Counted from the first letter of the stretch, positions 33,103 to 44,445 are shown. The stretch is DNA of 64,000 bases from Macrocystis pyrifera (GCA_031763025.1 JASSKH010000002.1:15910968-15974967), one strand, 5' to 3'. Notes: generated from the letters alone by a model not told the origin. Numbers and translations are program-made.

Positions 33103-33472
33103 TATTATTCGAGTGAGTTAGGTCGTTTCAAGGTACTGACGTTCACGCCACATCGACTTGCTGGCACTAGCCAAGGTAAATATTTGATTCCGAGTTATGT
33201 AAGTGTTTGAAGGTACTGGCGTAATCATTATTCGAGTGACTTAGGTCGTTTCAAGGTACTGACGTTCACGCCACATCGACTTGCTAGCTGAAGGTAAATA
33301 TTTGATTCCGAGTTAAGTAAGTGTTTGAAGCTACTGGCGTTTACGCCACCTTTATTCGAGTGACCTAGGTCGTTTCAAGGTACTCCACATCGACTTACTG
33401 GCACTAGCCAAGGTAGATATTTGATTCCGAGTTAATAAGTGTTTCAAGGTACTGACGTTTGCGCCACCCCCC
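33103..33472. repeat. Three tandem ~120-bp units
   Basis: 'attcgagtga.ttaggtcgtttcaaggtac' recurs at about 33,108, 33,230 and 33,354. Each is followed by 'ccacatcgacttgctggcac' and 'atatttgattccgagttaag'. The third copy has internal deletions. Confidence 0.85.
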
Positions 33473-33474
33473 CA

Positions 33475-34049
33475 GCACGACACTGTCCACTCGTGCGACT
33501 TGTTCGTGTTAAAATCAATCATGCGTCTTAAAACGGCATTCGTCCAGAACCACTTCCAAATCGTACCCCTCGTATAACGGTTTTTGTGCAAGTAGTTGCA
33601 GCATGGTGGAGACAAACCCTCCCCCAGAACGGAAACTGCCTACCGCCTACTGGCACTCCAATCACACCCATCGATTCGTTCCTTCAACACCCGGCCACTT
33701 TACTTGGAGCGAAAATAGTATCCTGTTAGGTTGCGCAGATCATACCACATGTCGTCACGTTCCATCTCGGTTTTGCGTCTCACAAATGTGTACCTGTGCG
33801 TGGTGTGACAACTTGCACGTGCATTCGTTCCCTCCTACATGTGGATATTCAAACGTTATGATGCCTGGTATACGCATTCTCATGTACCTCCTGTGCGCCT
33901 GACCTCGAGTATCTGTATATTAACTGAATCTGTGTAACAATCCCAAAGGCCAGGTATTATCACGAAAAAGTATAGCAAAACACTGATTGTCTATATCCCA
34001 CTAGTATTAGGTTAAGGAGCCTGGTCGGTCGTATTGATGCTTGGGCGTA
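33475..34049. other. No gene seen, left flank of the copia element
   Basis: A plus frame of 99 codons at 33,603 begins with a true ATG but has no recognisable domain. Nothing else supports a gene. Confidence 0.3.
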
Positions 34050-34054
34050 TCCAG

Positions 34055-34310
34055 TGTTCGCAGAGTCCAAGCCTGGAAGCCCTGACCACCACGTGGTCTG
34101 ATGAGTTTCTTTATAGTCGTTGTATCAGAGGACAGAGGAGGGGAGAGAGAGCGGAGCCTAGCTCGTAGCTCGGAGCAGAGAACGGAGCAGAGAACGGAGT
34201 GCTCAAACTCTCCTCGTGAACACACGGCATAATTCATAATAACGCCTGCGAAGATATGCGCAATCCTCTACAACTTGTAACCGTCGCTGCTGGAACGATC
34301 CAAACGAACA
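34055..34310 (-). repeat. Copia 3' LTR
   Basis: Left-hand LTR, preceded on the plus strand by TCCAG at 34,050-34,054 and bordered internally by the element's polypurine tract. Confidence 0.95.
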
Positions 34311-34738
34311 CCCTCCCTCGCTCTTCACAGCAGTGACGAGGCCGAAAAGACATTCAAGACTTGCTAGGACCTAAGAACAGCCAACGACAGTCCCGCAGGA
34401 GGAAACCCGGCCACCGCGTCAAAACCCCCTGTATAACACATATACTCCAAACCATTGCAATTGAAACAACGGTCGCATTCCAAACGATGACCATGGCCAG
34501 GAAATAAAATGCCAAGCGGTGCCCTACTCCCCCATGCCCCTCAAAGTAGCGCAGGGTTGGCGACCTGACAAATTATTCGTCGTATCACTCAAACATGGTA
34601 CTCATCGAATAATGCTCATACCCCCTACTACTCACCCTCCAAAGGCAGATTCAACAAGAACCTACGGTGAGACTTAAAAGGGGTCGCAGCAAAGGATTTC
34701 GTCAAAATATCCGCGTGCTGCTCTTCCGAAGCTACGAA

Positions 34739-35635
34739 CTAAATGTCGATCTTCTTAGTACGAAGTAGCTCTCTGACAAAATGAAAACGCACGTCGATAT
34801 GCTTACTCCGAGCAGAACTAAGAGGGTTTTCAGCCAACGCTATGGCCCGCTGGTTATCCTCGAAAACCCGGACACATGATCCGCTTAGCTCAGGACAGAT
34901 AAACGACAACACCGCGCCCGTAAACAAAGCTTCCTTCACCCCTTCACCCAGGGCGACATACTCTGCTTCTGCTGTCGACAGCGTAACACACCTCTGCGTG
35001 CTACTTGCCCAACTGACGGCCGCACCCCCTAGGGTAATTACCGTCCCCGATACCGAGCGCCTATCGTTCGACTTATCCGCATAATCAGCATCACTATACG
35101 CAATCAAATCCAAACCCGCGCCCCGTACAAAAGTCAATCCCATAAACCTGGTCCCGTGGAGGTAAGCCATAATCTTCAAAACTGCCTTCCAGTGCCTCTC
35201 CGTAGGGTTGTGGGAGTGGCGCGCCACAGCACGTAAAGCGTTCGAGATGTCCGGCCTCGTCATGGTCGACAGCCACATCAAGCTGCCCACAGCCTCCCTG
35301 TACGGCCAGTCTCCTCCAAGTTCGCCCTCCTCTCTTGGATCTAGTTCCACACCGGGGGTCGCGGGGATATCAGAGGATGAGTTAACACCAAAACGATTCA
35401 GCATGCTCTCAATGAACGCCTTCTGCGTAATCTCTAATGTCCCCAGTTCCCAGTCGCGTTTGAAAGCACAACCAGTGTACCAAGTCAGTTCGCCGAGGTT
35501 ATTCGTGGGAAATTTCATAGCTAGCGCGGCATGGAAATCTCCGCATGTCTCATCCGATCCTGCGATCACGATGTCATCTACATGAACGGCCATGATCAGT
35601 TCTACCTTGCCGTCCACAACCATGCGAAAACACAC
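34739..35635 (-). pseudogene. Copia reverse transcriptase C-terminal half and RNase H
   Basis: Begins within RT (..CFRMVVDGKVELIMAVHVDD..); the active site is HVDD rather than the commoner YVDD. It then shows the copia MTRPDIS motif and RNase H (YSDADYA, STAEAEYVAL, EDNQRAIALAENP, HIDVRFHFVRE), ending at 34,739. The 298-codon frame is intact but disconnected from upstream pol by a frameshift. Confidence 0.9.
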
Positions 35636-36380
35636 ACGGGTCAGACCTACACTGCTCCATTCCGTACTCTACCACGGTCTCTACCAATAATCCGGCCCAC
35701 TGCCGTCCGCTCTGCTTTAGACCATACAGTGATCTGTTTAGGCGGACGATCTTTCCTGACATGTCACCACACCCACCGGGCAGTTTCATGTATATCTCGG
35801 CGTCGAGTTTCGTGCGAACAAAAGCTTGTGCGATGTCTAGATGAAAAATCTTTAAACCATGTTCATTTGCAACAGCCGCCAGAATTTTAACTGACGCTGA
35901 CGAGGGAGTTGGTGCAAACGTTTGAAAATAATCTACATCCTGCACCTGACTAAAACCCTTAGCCACAAGTCTGGCCTTTGTCTTTACTATCAAGTCATCC
36001 TTATCCGTCTTGTAGGTAAACACCCACTTCGCACCTACAGGTTTCCGCCCTTTTGGCGGTGTCGCGGCTTCGTACGTACCGGACGTTTTGTGACCGTCCA
36101 ACTCAATTTTCATGGCCTCGTGCCACGCCGCTTTGTATTGAGAACGCTCTATATCTGCTACGGACTGTGGGGGCGGTTCTACGTCTGCCGGGACACCACT
36201 CGGCATGCACACGCTCAACTCCCCTTTGTTCTCCACAGCAGGTCCTCCGGCCATCAAAGCCACTGCGACCTCCATCGTCCAGGACGTACGATCCAGCATA
36301 CTCCCAGGCTTCGTCCGCGACTCGTACGCTGCCGTAAGCAGCGCGTCTGCGGCTCCTTCATCCATCCTTACCTGGTGCAC
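35574..36380 (-). pseudogene. Copia reverse transcriptase, N-terminal half
   Basis: A 268-codon segment in a different frame from the upstream integrase ORF. It contains the copia RT signatures AAWHEAMKIE, KWVFTYK, ARLVAKGFSQ, HLDIAQAFV (first catalytic Asp) and LYGLKQSGRQW. The frame is lost at about 35,630, just before the catalytic HVDD, which continues in the third frame. Confidence 0.9.
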
Positions 36381-36387
36381 AGCAGGT

Positions 36388-38556
36388 TCACCCTCCAGGC
36401 GTTGGCTCTGACCCCGGGTCCGGCCCCGTACAGTCGGGGGGAGCCGGCCCCAGCTGGCCTCCCCAACAGGACCGCGGGGGGATCCTCACCGTCTCCTTGG
36501 CCGGTGTCGGAGGCTGATGCTGCGCCCGAGTCGCTTCCGGCCCTCCCTGCCGGGACCGAGGAGGCGTCCACGGCGCCCCCTTGAGACGAATCCATCGTCT
36601 CGGCTGTTTCGGCCCTCCCTGTCGGGACCGAGAAGGCGTCCACGGCGCCCCCATGAGACGAATCATCGTCTCGGGTGTTTCGCCGCCGGCCTCGCCGGCG
36701 GCAGTTGCCTGCTGTGCGCGCTCCTGCATAAACGCGTCCAGGTCAAAACCCCACGTCACGTCGAGGTCGTTCAAGTGAGCCAGACCGTCGTCCAGCTCAT
36801 CCACCCCCCCCCCACCACCTCGATCCGACGTGCTCACGTCGTCTGCCTCTGATCCCCCCTTTTCCGTAGACAGGGAGTCATTCGCCTGGGCAGGTACAGG
36901 TGGTGCAGGCGACACGCGTTGCAAGGTGACATTGCGCGTTATTAGCACAGTGCGGTTCTTTGTCAGCACTCGTACTGAGTCTCCGGGGTAGTTTGTTGCA
37001 GGGCCAAGGTGAAAGCCCTCTTGTGCTTTCGCCTGTGACTTGTTTTCCCTCTTCACGTTGCAATAGCCAGGCTTGAGGAAAGGCAGTAGTACTACCAGGA
37101 GGGGGCTACCATGCCACATCTCATGCGGCGACTTGCTCTGCGGGTTAGCTGTTGTTGCTGTGCGGTTCAAGGCGTCACACGCCCAGTGGGACGCTTCCGC
37201 CCACAACGACGTCGTGGCCGGGAGTTTCGCGCCAGGAAAAAGCTCTTGAGCCTGGATTCGGCCCGCCATTGCGGCCGTCTCTATCAAACCTAGCGCGCGC
37301 TCTGCTACTCCATTGAATTGGGGACTGTCGGCCTTCGTGAATTCCTGCTTGATCCCTCGTGATCTACACAGGTCGCCAAACTTTCCCCCGCGGAATTCAC
37401 CACCCCCATCAGATCGGACGATTACCACCGCAGAAGGGACACCGTCTGCACGAGAATCCGCAAGGAACTGCTCGAACATTTCCGCGGCGTCCGACTTGTG
37501 GCGCATAAAGTACACGCACGTATTTCGTGAAAAATCGTCGCGCACGATGAGAGTATACCGCTTCCGCCCGAGAGACTCTACCACCTTTGGTCCACTCAAA
37601 TCCACAAAAATCCTCCCGAGCTTCTTATCTGCTCGTGTGTGTGTGGACTGCTTGATACCTTTGCGGAGACCCTTTCCCATGGAGCACCCTTTGCACTCCA
37701 GCAGCTCTCCCTCGAGGACAATCCCTTGCTGCTCTGCGGTCTTGCGAAGTAGTACCTCGTGGGGGTGTCCAGCAGCGCAGTGGAAATCGTTGTTGTTTAT
37801 TGCAGACCTGTTGGGCAGTTGTCCCGGGGCGAGTACAGCACAGGCATTTTCCCCACAACTGCGGTCGATCCGGTAGCCGTACAGGCTGTAGAGGGTGCCA
37901 CTCAACGGAAACACGATCGAATGCCGTGCCTTGAGCCTGACTACAACCCCCGTGGGGCGCCGTTCGAAAGTATGGCCGTTTTTGACGAGAGTGGGCAGGG
38001 AAAATAAGTGGTAGCGGAGATCCGGCACGTGCGCAATGTTCGTAAGCAGCACTTGCACGGGACCGTTTCCGGACCGAAAAACAACGCTCACGTCACCGTA
38101 ACCTTCGATCGCTCGGGTGGATCCGTCAGCGAGTCCGAGAGTCAAGTTGCATTCTCTATAGTTGATCATGCAGTCAGCGGAGGGCGTCATGTGAGTAGAC
38201 GCACCACTATCACATATCCAAGCCTCGTCTCCTACCTGCCAAGGAGACTCCCCTTCCCCCGAACCATCACTCCACTTGCCTGTCTCTTCAGCCCTGAAAG
38301 CTGAGGCCTGGACCGTACCTTTTTCCGGGTCGTCGTCCCTTGCCCCATCCTTACTCGTCACCGCCATGACAGCTTCTTCTTTCGATGATGGGCAGACATC
38401 AGCAGCGTGCCCCAGCCGGTTGCATCGACTGCATCGATCCGTGGACGTGGGACAGGCATCGGCAGAGTGCCCGCGTCCCTGGCATCGACTGTATAGCTTC
38501 GCCGTACACTCGCTCCTCCAATGGCCCTTCTTGTCACATCTATGACACTTGCCCAT
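36388..38556 (-). CDS. Copia zinc knuckles, protease and integrase (722 codons)
   Basis: Residues 4-17 form a CCHC knuckle (CHRCDKKGHWRSEC); a second copy at 22-35 has Tyr in place of its first Cys, and a third lies at 42-55. The aspartic protease motif is DSGAS at 116-120. An HHCC-type zinc site (about 258-291) precedes the integrase core with catalytic Asp319, Asp383 and Glu419 (DD35E spacing). The C-terminal linker carries a tandem duplication of a ~22-residue segment (GAPWTP.RSRQGGP twice). The frame then ends just before the reverse transcriptase, which lies in another frame, so this ORF is only the middle of the polyprotein. Confidence 0.9.
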   Translation of the reverse strand: MGKCHRCDKKGHWRSECTAKLYSRCQGRGHSADACPTSTDRCSRCNRLGHAADVCPSSKEEAVMAVTSKDGARDDDPEKGTVQASAFRAEETGKWSDGSGEGESPWQVGDEAWICDSGASTHMTPSADCMINYRECNLTLGLADGSTRAIEGYGDVSVVFRSGNGPVQVLLTNIAHVPDLRYHLFSLPTLVKNGHTFERRPTGVVVRLKARHSIVFPLSGTLYSLYGYRIDRSCGENACAVLAPGQLPNRSAINNNDFHCAAGHPHEVLLRKTAEQQGIVLEGELLECKGCSMGKGLRKGIKQSTHTRADKKLGRIFVDLSGPKVVESLGRKRYTLIVRDDFSRNTCVYFMRHKSDAAEMFEQFLADSRADGVPSAVVIVRSDGGGEFRGGKFGDLCRSRGIKQEFTKADSPQFNGVAERALGLIETAAMAGRIQAQELFPGAKLPATTSLWAEASHWACDALNRTATTANPQSKSPHEMWHGSPLLVVLLPFLKPGYCNVKRENKSQAKAQEGFHLGPATNYPGDSVRVLTKNRTVLITRNVTLQRVSPAPPVPAQANDSLSTEKGGSEADDVSTSDRGGGGGVDELDDGLAHLNDLDVTWGFDLDAFMQERAQQATAAGEAGGETPETMIRLMGAPWTPSRSRQGGPKQPRRWIRLKGAPWTPPRSRQGGPEATRAQHQPPTPAKETVRIPPRSCWGGQLGPAPPDCTGPDPGSEPTPGG

Positions 38557-39843
38557 TGGAGTACTTCCGCTGGCGGCTTTGGCGTTGCTGCCATTGCCAC
38601 CAGTAGCCGCGGCCGAGCCACCACCGTCCTCGTTGGTGCCTCTACCGCCTCATCAGTGACCCCGTCGTCCACCTTTTTCTTTGCCATTTCCTCTACCTTT
38701 CCGGCGACCACCGCCACCGCCGCCGCCGGCGGCGTACATAGCATGGCCTGCGTGGCCAGCGTTGGACCCCTTCTTCCTGTTTCCAGAAAGTCGGTGATGC
38801 CGTTCTCGAACAGCCTTGATGATGTCATCACGGCCGAGGCTGTCATGTGATGCCAGGTTCCGAGCCTCCACTTCGTATTCGGCAGGCAGAGCGTCAATAA
38901 AGATGCTGTACACCATGTGGTCGTCTACTGACATTCCTGCTGTTCGCATTTCCGCGGCAAGATCCTCGATCCTGCCATCTCCTCGACCGGGTTGCTCCCC
39001 GGCGCCATCTTAAACCTGTTAAGGCGTCGGGAGAGGTCTGATTTGGCCCCCGTCGTCTGACGGCCGTACCACGCAAGGAGAGCGTCCCATGCTTGCCTCG
39101 GCGACGTACACCGATGTAAAATACTTTTTATCACTCTTGCTCTTGAGGGCCGTCGACAGGAAATTCCACGCCAGTGTATGTCTGTGCACACTTTCGCGGC
39201 TAAACCCCCTTGCGACAAGCATCGAGTTTTCGGTGTCTAATTCCCCTACGGGAACATACTGCGGTGGATCCGACACGAAAGCAGACGAGAAACCAACTCC
39301 TTTGGCGTAATACCGAGCGTCTCTTGTCCAGGGGTTGAACTCAGATTTTAGCCCACTAAACCATGGTACAGGACCACTAAACCATGGCACAGGAGTGTGT
39401 TTGAAGGCCAAATGGCGCGATAGAGGCAGGTCAAATCCACCACCTAACTCACCGCCAGGGTATGCACCCCATCCTCCTGTCCTCCCATGCTGATCTGGCT
39501 GACCCCTCGGTGGGCCAACCTCGACAGGCAACGCAGTTTCTCCGCGTCCAGTTGCTCCCAAATCTGGCGAGGCGCCCTCACGCAAATTCGTCTCTTGTTC
39601 TGCTGCAATCTCTCTTACAGCAGTGGGTACTGCCCCTTGTGGGCTCTCCCCTACAGCAGCGCTACTCACAGCGCTGCCGGACTCCGATCGGCCGTTGTTC
39701 CTCATGAACACGGCCATCATGTCCCTCATGGCGTTCAGCATCGACGCCTCTCTGTTCTTCATCGCCAGCTTGACCTCGCGTCGCAGCGTTTCAACGTCAC
39801 TCCGAGAATCGTGCTCTTCTTGAGCCGATCCCTTCGAGGGCAT
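38557..39843 (-). pseudogene. Copia gag, multiply frameshifted
   Basis: Starts at an ATG at 39,843, 45 nt inside the 5' LTR. About 260 codons are open, with a helical N-terminus, a Gly/Pro-rich linker and the central structural part (..WNFLSTALKSKSDKKYF..). The frame then jumps twice, through segments ending ..FKMAPGSNPVEEM and ..DDHMVYSIFIDALPAEYEVEA, before a glycine/lysine-rich tail leads to the zinc-knuckle ORF. The order matches copia Gag (capsid, then nucleocapsid). A short duplication (PWFSG repeated) sits near residue 160. At least three frame changes mean no intact Gag can be made. Confidence 0.8.
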
Positions 39844-39887
39844 CGTGGGCTTCTTGTACCAGACCTCAAACGTTCAAGACACTAATG

Positions 39888-40143
39888 TGTTCGTAGAGTC
39901 CAAGCCTGGATGCCCTGACCACCACGTGGTCTGATGAGTTTCTTTGTAGTCGTTGTGTTAGAGGACAGAGGAGGGGAGAGAGAGCAGAGCCTAGCTCGTA
40001 GCTCGGAGCAGAGAACGGAGCAGAGAACGGAGTGCTCAAACTCTCCTCGTGAACACACGGCATAATTCATAATAACGCCTGCGAAGATATAGGCAACCCT
40101 CTACAACTTGTAACCGTCGCTGCTGGGACGATCCAAACAAACA
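39888..40143 (-). repeat. Copia 5' LTR
   Basis: Right-hand LTR, 5' with respect to the element. Ends TG/CA, followed by target duplication TCCAG at 40,144-40,148. About 11 differences from the other LTR. Confidence 0.95.
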
Positions 40144-40302
40144 TCCAGCTTTACTCTCCTCGCTGCAGGGGTTCTGTGTCGACTTGCCTCTTATTCGGCT
40201 GCCATTACTGTTATTGTGCCATCGTTGCGATCAAAGATAGTCACCTGGAAAGCAGCAGTATGATCCCAACATGTTTCTCGGCATTCCGTGCCATGAAATT
40301 TA

Positions 40303-41083
40303 GTGTCTCTTCAAGCATTCCTGTCTCTAGGCGGATCATCCGCTACGCGGATACGAACAAATAAAACAGGAATGCGTGGTACGCTCAACGCCTACACGCT
40401 CGCGTTCGCAAACTCGCGCGTCGTTAACGTTTTGTTTTTGACATTCAGGGAATCTCTCGTTTGGGCATTGGGCACGTGGCCTTTAGAACTGCCCTTCCAT
40501 TGCGCTGACGAAACACTTGGAATTAGGGTCAAACTTAGGTACATGTACAGCAACAGTAGTGCAGTACCCAAAAGACTAAGATACCCAGTCGACATTGGGA
40601 ACCGTGTCAGATACTTGAAACAGCCTCAAAATCGATTGACTTTCTGTTCACCGCGCCAGTGAGTAAGGCGGTGAAGGAGTATATGTGTCCTGGGGATGGT
40701 TTTTGCTATCGGAGAAGGCCAGGTTTTCTCTGCTCAGTTTGGTTTGAATAGTGTATCTCGAATCCACCGCTTAGGATGCATGCATCAGTTCTGGGAGAGC
40801 AGTCGCAATTCCTGCAGGCAAAGCACTCATGATGGGGGCGACGCTCTGGGGTCTTTTCGGCACGATGTCCAAGTTCTTGCCCGCTCTATGCTCTATGCTA
40901 GGTGTACATGTAATAGCATGGACACGTTCATGGTGTTATTCATTTACAATTGATGCGGGATGTACATACCATATCGGACAGGTCGTTAATACCTTTTCTC
41001 TCACCTACCGGTTCGGCACTATTTCGTACTTGTTTGTTTTCTCCAGTCGCGATGCATTTTGGTTTTTACAGCCCATTTTGTGA
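40303..41083 (+). CDS. Candidate exons of a host gene beside the copia insertion
   Basis: Two plus-strand segments look coding. The first follows the strong acceptor ttttgtttttgacattcag (40,449) and reads ESLVWALGTWPLELPFHCADE.. to a donor at AG|GTACATG or CCA|GTGAGT (40,657). The second follows ccaccgcttag (about 40,774), reads ..AVAIPAGKALMMGATLWGLF.. and then hydrophobic sequence to TGA at 41,081. Phases of the two do not join without another exon, so this is only a partial model. The second segment looks membrane-associated. No family recognised. Confidence 0.3.
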
Positions 41084-41099
41084 CCGCGTGCGGGATTTC

Positions 41100-42310
41100 A
41101 GGAGTTTGCGCTATTGTTATAGTGTGAGAACATCACACGAAATGCGTACTACAATAGTATGTATTGACCACCCCACACTCGGAGCTACAGCGTTTACCTG
41201 CTGACCAGATTCGTTCTCGGACAACCCAATCTTTAGATGATACTTACGCAAGGTATGGACCTAACAACAGATAGGTAGTGGCAGTGTATTCTACAGACCT
41301 AACCGATCTTGAAACCCCTCGACGCCGGCCTCGACGCCCACCGACCATGCAGTGTTTCTTCGTACTCGTTTGCTGATTTTTCATACCTTATATTCTTTTT
41401 TCGTACATCTAGCTATACATGTACGTTACATACCTATCGTTGATTTCCACCCCATTTGTTATCTTCGCCTTTTCTTTCTCCATCCTACGTATAGACATCT
41501 GGTGTCACAGAGCAAGCTCTTTATTCCCCTCCCCGCTGTGGTCTGTCCCTTGAATTTTTATTGCGGAAATACTTCAGTCCTTCGTTGCGCCTACCCTCGT
41601 TAGGCGATCTCAGCAGTAGATTCCTTACCTTTCCATTGTATATATTGCATAAATCCCCGCCTCAACCATATTGAGATTCGAGCTCCATGGTTCAACGCTA
41701 AAACCAGAAGCGATACACTAGACTACGCGGGCCTTTAGATGAAAGGAATAGGCCAATCATGATCAAAACCCGCCACCCAGATCGGGTATATGTATGTTGA
41801 AGGTCGAACCCTACTAAATCTAATATTTGTGTTTCTGTGCGGGCATTATTTTTATGTAATCTACAGCAGATACTAATGCCTCAATCGAATCTTCGGCCAT
41901 AGACTGAGAAGTACAATATTAATACGTAGTTTCGTACGAAGCTCATGCACAGCAGTAATTATCTCATTCCTCACTTCCACGCCGTAGTGGACAGAATTAT
42001 ACGGGGTATCTGCCAAGAGTAAACTGAGGCTGTGTAATACCGCACGGTATGCTGAAGATACTGTATATATAGAATATGAATGAAGATAACATATTTTGCA
42101 GTCAGCATGAACAATGTGCGATCGTACGGATGTAGAAACCTTTCTATAATACTACTGGATGTGTAATGTATGTAGACCCCACGGATATGAGCCGTAGGAG
42201 TACGAAACTCCCCATGTGTGTGGTATACCGTTCTTTATACCCAACTACATCAGTACAACCCAGTGTCCGTTCTGATTTATGATCATTTGCTGACAAACCA
42301 ATGAGTAAAG
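41100..42310. other. No gene seen
   Basis: AT-rich, only short frames, no repeats noticed. Confidence 0.35.
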
Positions 42311-42440
42311 CAAGAAAGCAAGGGAAATGCCAGCGTACCGGTGAATACCGGGTAAAGCAAGTGAATTGCCAATGTACCGGGTACGAGAATACAGTCACGG
42401 GTAGAACAAGTGAAATGCTAACGTACCGGGTGCGAGAAGA
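42310..42440. repeat. Three short degenerate repeats (~45-60 bp)
   Basis: 'aagcaagggaaatgccagcg' + 'taccgg' recurs as 'aagcaagtgaattgccaatg' + 'taccggg' and 'aacaagtgaaatgctaacg' + 'taccggg'. Confidence 0.6.
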
Positions 42441-42559
42441 CCACAACACCAGCTATGTTGTGAATATATGAGTTGTTGTATAGTTCTCAGTTTCAACGTA
42501 GCTTTCATGCGGTGCTTTCAGCCAAATAAAAACCTGGTTGCTATACTGGACAGCCAACC

Positions 42560-42840
42560 GGCTTCACTGCAGTACTTCATGCCGGGAGGCAGCGGTGTTG
42601 ATACTTTGCTGCGGCAGTATGGGACACTATTTTAGGGCCCAAGGATCGAGGGAGATCTTTTGCCGTACGACCTATAGTATCATGAACAGTTCTATTAATA
42701 GTAGTATGAATACCACATAGAACAGCTTCACAACAGTGCTTCATGCCGGGAGGCAGCGGTGTTGATGCTTTGCTGCGGTAGTAAGGGACAACTATCGTAA
42801 GGCCCAAGGATCGAGGGAGATCTTGCCGTACGACCTATAC
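42560..42840. repeat. Duplicated ~115-bp segment, 160 bp apart
   Basis: 'cttcatgccgggaggcagcg' + 'gtgttgat.ctttgctgcgg' to 'cgagggagatct..gccgtacgacctata' occurs at 42,575 and 42,737. Its second half resembles the unit of the array at 43,085-43,602. Confidence 0.75.
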
Positions 42841-42969
42841 GTAGTATTACCCAAATATATAGATACATCCTCCAGGTTGTTGTCTTGACTTATAGGTTGA
42901 CGTATTTTCTACCCAGCTTTACTGTTCATCCAGCTTCATCAAGTATGCCCCGTGTGAATATGATATATG

Positions 42970-43060
42970 TGTGTGTTCTTCACATTAAACCGTTTTTTCT
43001 ACTCGTCGACATCCAGCAATAGTGTCCGTGCTGATTCTTCACCCTAGATATATACATACG
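42970..43060 (+). repeat. 85-bp dispersed repeat, copy 2
   Basis: Second copy of the segment at 19,824-19,912, with a few substitutions and a short deletion. It lies directly upstream of the 166-bp tandem array. Confidence 0.7.
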
Positions 43061-43084
43061 GGTGTTGTGTAGTGCATCCAGCAG

Positions 43085-43602
43085 ATACTGCTGTGTAGGT
43101 GCTGTTTCAACGAGTCAACATGATAACTCGTCAAGATAGGAAGAGAGATAGGCTCAAGGGTCCCTCGGGATCTTGCCATACAGTTTTAGTATCATGGATA
43201 TATTGTATACGTCCTCTATGTACGTATGTGCAAAAAGCATACCGCGAGCCAAAACTGCTGTGTAGGTGCTGTTTCAATGAGTCAACATTATAACTCGTAA
43301 GATAGGAAGAGAGATAGGCTCAAGGGTCCCTCGGGATCTTGCCATACAGTTTTAGTATCATGGATATATTGTATACGTCCTCTATGTACGTATGTGCAAA
43401 AGGCGTACCGCGAGCCAAAACTGCTGTGTAGGTGCTGTTTCAATGAGTCAACATGATAACTCGTCAAGATGGGAAGGGAGATAGGCTCAAGGGTCCCTCG
43501 GGATCTTGCCATACAGTTGATAGGCTCAAGGGTCCCTCGGGATCTTGCCATACAGTTTTAGTATTTTGGTGTACTTATGTGCAAAAAACATACTGCGAGC
43601 CA
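43085..43602. repeat. Tandem array of ~166-bp units
   Basis: Units begin 'actgctgtgtaggtgctgtt' at 43,086, 43,254 and 43,420. The last is altered by an internal 38-bp direct duplication ('gataggctcaagggtccctc' + 'gggatcttgccatacagtt') and then truncated. Copies are nearly identical, so expansion is recent. Confidence 0.9.
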
Positions 43603-43604
43603 CC

Positions 43605-44215
43605 CCCCCTGTACGCTTGTGGTATGGTATCAACCAACCCCATATATCGATAAATCATCCTTGTTCGGGAAATAAATAAATAAAAACTGCAGGTACAGCG
43701 TACAGCAGCAGTATGGTTCCTGTATTTTTTTCCAAATTACATGTACTAATATTCTAATATTAATATTAATAATAATCGTTTACGGCAGTGCAGGTCGTCA
43801 GTACTATTCTTTTTATCCTCTTGAGCATCGTGCGTAGTGTTTATACTACTGATAGCATTGTAGAGACGGAGATACGGCTCTTCTGTGTAGTTCCGAGTTG
43901 AGGCGCCTTTGATCCGGGCGGCAGTAGACAGGTGTTCGTTGCATGGTAGGCTCAGCAGTAACTCCGTCCAGCTTCACACTTAGAACCATCTATGGGAGGC
44001 GCTCATCCCGCAATGATATTCAAAAGTACTCCCTAAAAATGTTTTTTCGATACCAGCAGCGAGACATTCTTCAACAACACCAGTACTATGTAACAACGAA
44101 AATACTGACAGTCGATCAGGTTGGGCGGGACTACTAGAGTCGTGGACATTTTGACAACCCACCGCAATACTTTCCATGATAGTCTAAATGAATACAGCAG
44201 ATCCATCAATTTACT
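43605..44215. other. No gene seen
   Basis: Short frames only; a TAA/AAT-rich stretch at 43,740-43,775. Confidence 0.35.
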
Positions 44216-44218
44216 ACT

Positions 44219-44445
44219 CAGATTCCATGCCTTTCCGAACACACCGGGCAGCTCGTCACTGGTATGCGCCATGTCATGCTTGCTACCGGCATCTCGTTGG
44301 GTCAATGTCCCTGGTCTTATGTCGGTGGCCCAGCATATTACGGCATGCGCTGCGCGAGTTATTTAGCGTTGGTGTGTGACTTGAATCTTATGTCAATCAG
44401 GGCGACACAGCCTACCTCCCCCGATTTTTTTTTCTTGCCCTCGAG
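44219..44445 (+). repeat. Dispersed repeat shared with 28,500-28,600
   Basis: 'actcagattccat', 'tttagcgttggtgtgtgact' and 'cagcctacctcccc...ctcgagg' occur in the same order at 28,500-28,600. That copy lacks about 125 bp between the first two blocks. Confidence 0.65.

Larger units (their letters stand above)
34055..40143 (-). mobile_element. Complete Ty1/copia retrotransposon, decayed
   Basis: 256-bp LTRs at 34,055-34,310 and 39,888-40,143 (TG...CA) flank gag, protease, integrase, reverse transcriptase and RNase H in the copia order (integrase before RT), on the minus strand. The exact 5-bp target duplication TCCAG lies at 34,050-34,054 and 40,144-40,148. The LTRs differ at about 11 of 256 positions by eye, so the insertion is not recent. 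Several frameshifts break gag and pol. A purine tract (minus strand, 34,311-34,325) precedes the 3' LTR. No obvious tRNA primer site starts next to the 5' LTR. Confidence 0.95.
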
